From JAIVJN01 sp036732565 (lineage in GTDB: Bacteria > Acidobacteriota > Vicinamibacteria > Vicinamibacterales > UBA2999), in assembly GCA_036732565.1 (NCBI GenBank), contig DAINCF010000473.1, positions 1 to 5,668 of the forward strand: a stretch of 5,668 bases of DNA. The letters run 5' to 3'. The position numbers were made by a program, and so were the translations under genes. Below the pieces are notes generated by a model. That model was not told the DNA's origin. It ran no database searches and saw only the letters and a list, made by a program, of their open reading frames with translations. This document shows, piece after piece, positions 5,071 through 5,668 of this stretch (position 1 is the first letter of the stretch; each line of letters opens with the position of its first letter).

Positions 5071-5668
5071 GTGCGCGTCGAAGACCTTCCATTTCGCTAC
5101 CGGCTGCTCCTCAGGACCTACAAGTGGCGTTCGGTGCAACCGGTGCCGTGCGCCGTCGCGCGGAAACCGCTTACGGCATCCCGGGTTGCGCTCGTGACCA
5201 CGGCCGGCCTGGTCGGCGTGGAGCACGTGCCGTTCGACCTCTTCGCCCGCGGTGGCGACGTGACGTTCCGGGTCATCGCCGGCGACGTCGACCCCCAGAC
5301 GCTGCAGGTCCAGCATCGCAGTGAGGCATTCGATCGCACGGCCGTCGATCGCGATCGCAACGTCGCGTTCCCGCTGGATCGTGTGCGGGAGCTGGCGGCG
5401 GCCGGCGCCATCGGCGACGTCGCGCCTCGTCATCTGTCCTTCATGGGATCCATCACGGCGCCGGGGCGCCTGCGTGCCGAGACGGCGCCGCACGCGGCCG
5501 GTGTTTTCGTCGAGGATCAGGTGGACGTCGCGTTGCTCGTCCCGGTGTGACCGTTCTGCCACCAGACCGTGAGTCTGGTCCAAAGTGCGCTCGAAGCCCG
5601 CGGCATCGCGACGGTATCTCTGACCGTTCTCCCGGAAATCACGCGCCGCCTGATGCCGCCGCGCGCCC
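5071..5668 (+). CDS. Glycine/sarcosine/betaine reductase selenoprotein B family protein, partial, Sec at an in-frame TGA
   Basis: The frame opens at GTG 5071, four bases after the kinase-like stop, and runs 159 codons to TGA 5548-5550. It then continues open for 39 more codons to the right edge, so the gene is 3'-truncated. Reading TGA as selenocysteine gives LLVPV-U-PFCHQTV, a UxxC redox motif (Sec160, Cys163). The coding sequence continues as LVQSALEARGIATVSLT, clearly the same domain. The upstream part (ALVTTAGLVGVEHVPFD, RGGDVTFRVI, FPLDRVRELAAAGAIG, RHLSFMGSITAPGRL) matches what I know of the selenoprotein B family related to GrdB. That family includes stand-alone members in non-clostridial bacteria whose physiological substrate is unknown. 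A redox role is inferred from UxxC. No Shine-Dalgarno precedes GTG 5071, so translation may be coupled to the upstream gene; an in-frame ATG at 5023 is an alternative start inside that gene. Confidence 0.88.
5548..5579 (+). promoter_or_regulatory. Recoded UGA plus bacterial SECIS-like hairpin
   Basis: TGA at 5548-5550 is followed by ACCAGAC (5561-5567) and GTCTGGT (5573-5579), a perfect 7-bp stem with the loop CGTGA. The loop starts 17 nt after the TGA and has G at its second position. This meets the published bacterial SECIS description: an apical loop 16-37 nt from the UGA, with a G among its first two bases, within the coding sequence. SelB bound here would deliver Sec-tRNA to the UGA. The hairpin is within the codons for the UxxC region, as expected of bacteria. 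Confidence 0.8.

Noticed and set aside
5023..5550. A complete 175-codon gene ending at TGA 5550
   Set aside because: Family-like coding continues in the same frame past the TGA, with UxxC and a SECIS-like hairpin, so the TGA is best read as selenocysteine; the GTG at 5071 is also a more natural start than the ATG inside the upstream gene.

Overview
The window is GC-rich bacterial DNA with dense coding on both strands. Codon third positions are strongly G/C. The truncated permease at the left edge has the N-terminus typical of the large FtsX/MacB-type permease family described in Acidobacteriota (ADOP). The secreted kinase-like protein also resembles conserved hypothetical proteins I recall from that phylum. 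An Acidobacteriota origin, perhaps Vicinamibacteria-like, is therefore my best inference, but it rests on recall and not on a search.

Left half, minus strand (about 1-2357): a tripartite MacAB-like ABC export operon read right to left. It encodes a membrane-anchored periplasmic adaptor (2357-1095), an ABC ATPase (997-296) and the first 64 codons of an FtsX-type permease (193 to beyond the left edge). The two gaps inside this operon are structured. Between adaptor and ATPase lies a pair of inverted GTAG-footed palindromes, the architecture of a REPIN (REP doublet). Between ATPase and permease lie a compact hairpin and a nested inverted repeat.

Centre (2358-2746): a 389-bp divergent intergenic region with no convincing gene. 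It holds several perfect inverted repeats, including a 10+3+10 palindrome just upstream of the adaptor gene, and two near-identical 13-bp direct repeats. These are operator-like and suggest a regulated export operon.

Right half, plus strand (2747-5668): three genes in a row. The first is a complete calcineurin-like metallophosphoesterase with a long insertion. The second is a secreted protein with the hallmarks of the PI3/4-kinase-like (HipA/FAM20-like) fold. The third, starting 4 nt after the kinase stop, belongs to the glycine/sarcosine/betaine reductase selenoprotein B family. In this last gene an in-frame TGA at 5548-5550 is best read as selenocysteine in a UxxC motif. A hairpin with bacterial SECIS geometry follows immediately, and the reading frame stays open to the window edge. 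A standard gene caller would cut this gene short at the TGA.

The most notable points are the recoded selenoprotein with its SECIS-like hairpin, the secreted kinase-like protein next to a phosphoesterase, and the REPIN embedded in the ABC operon. No tRNA, rRNA, CRISPR array or complete insertion sequence is visible.
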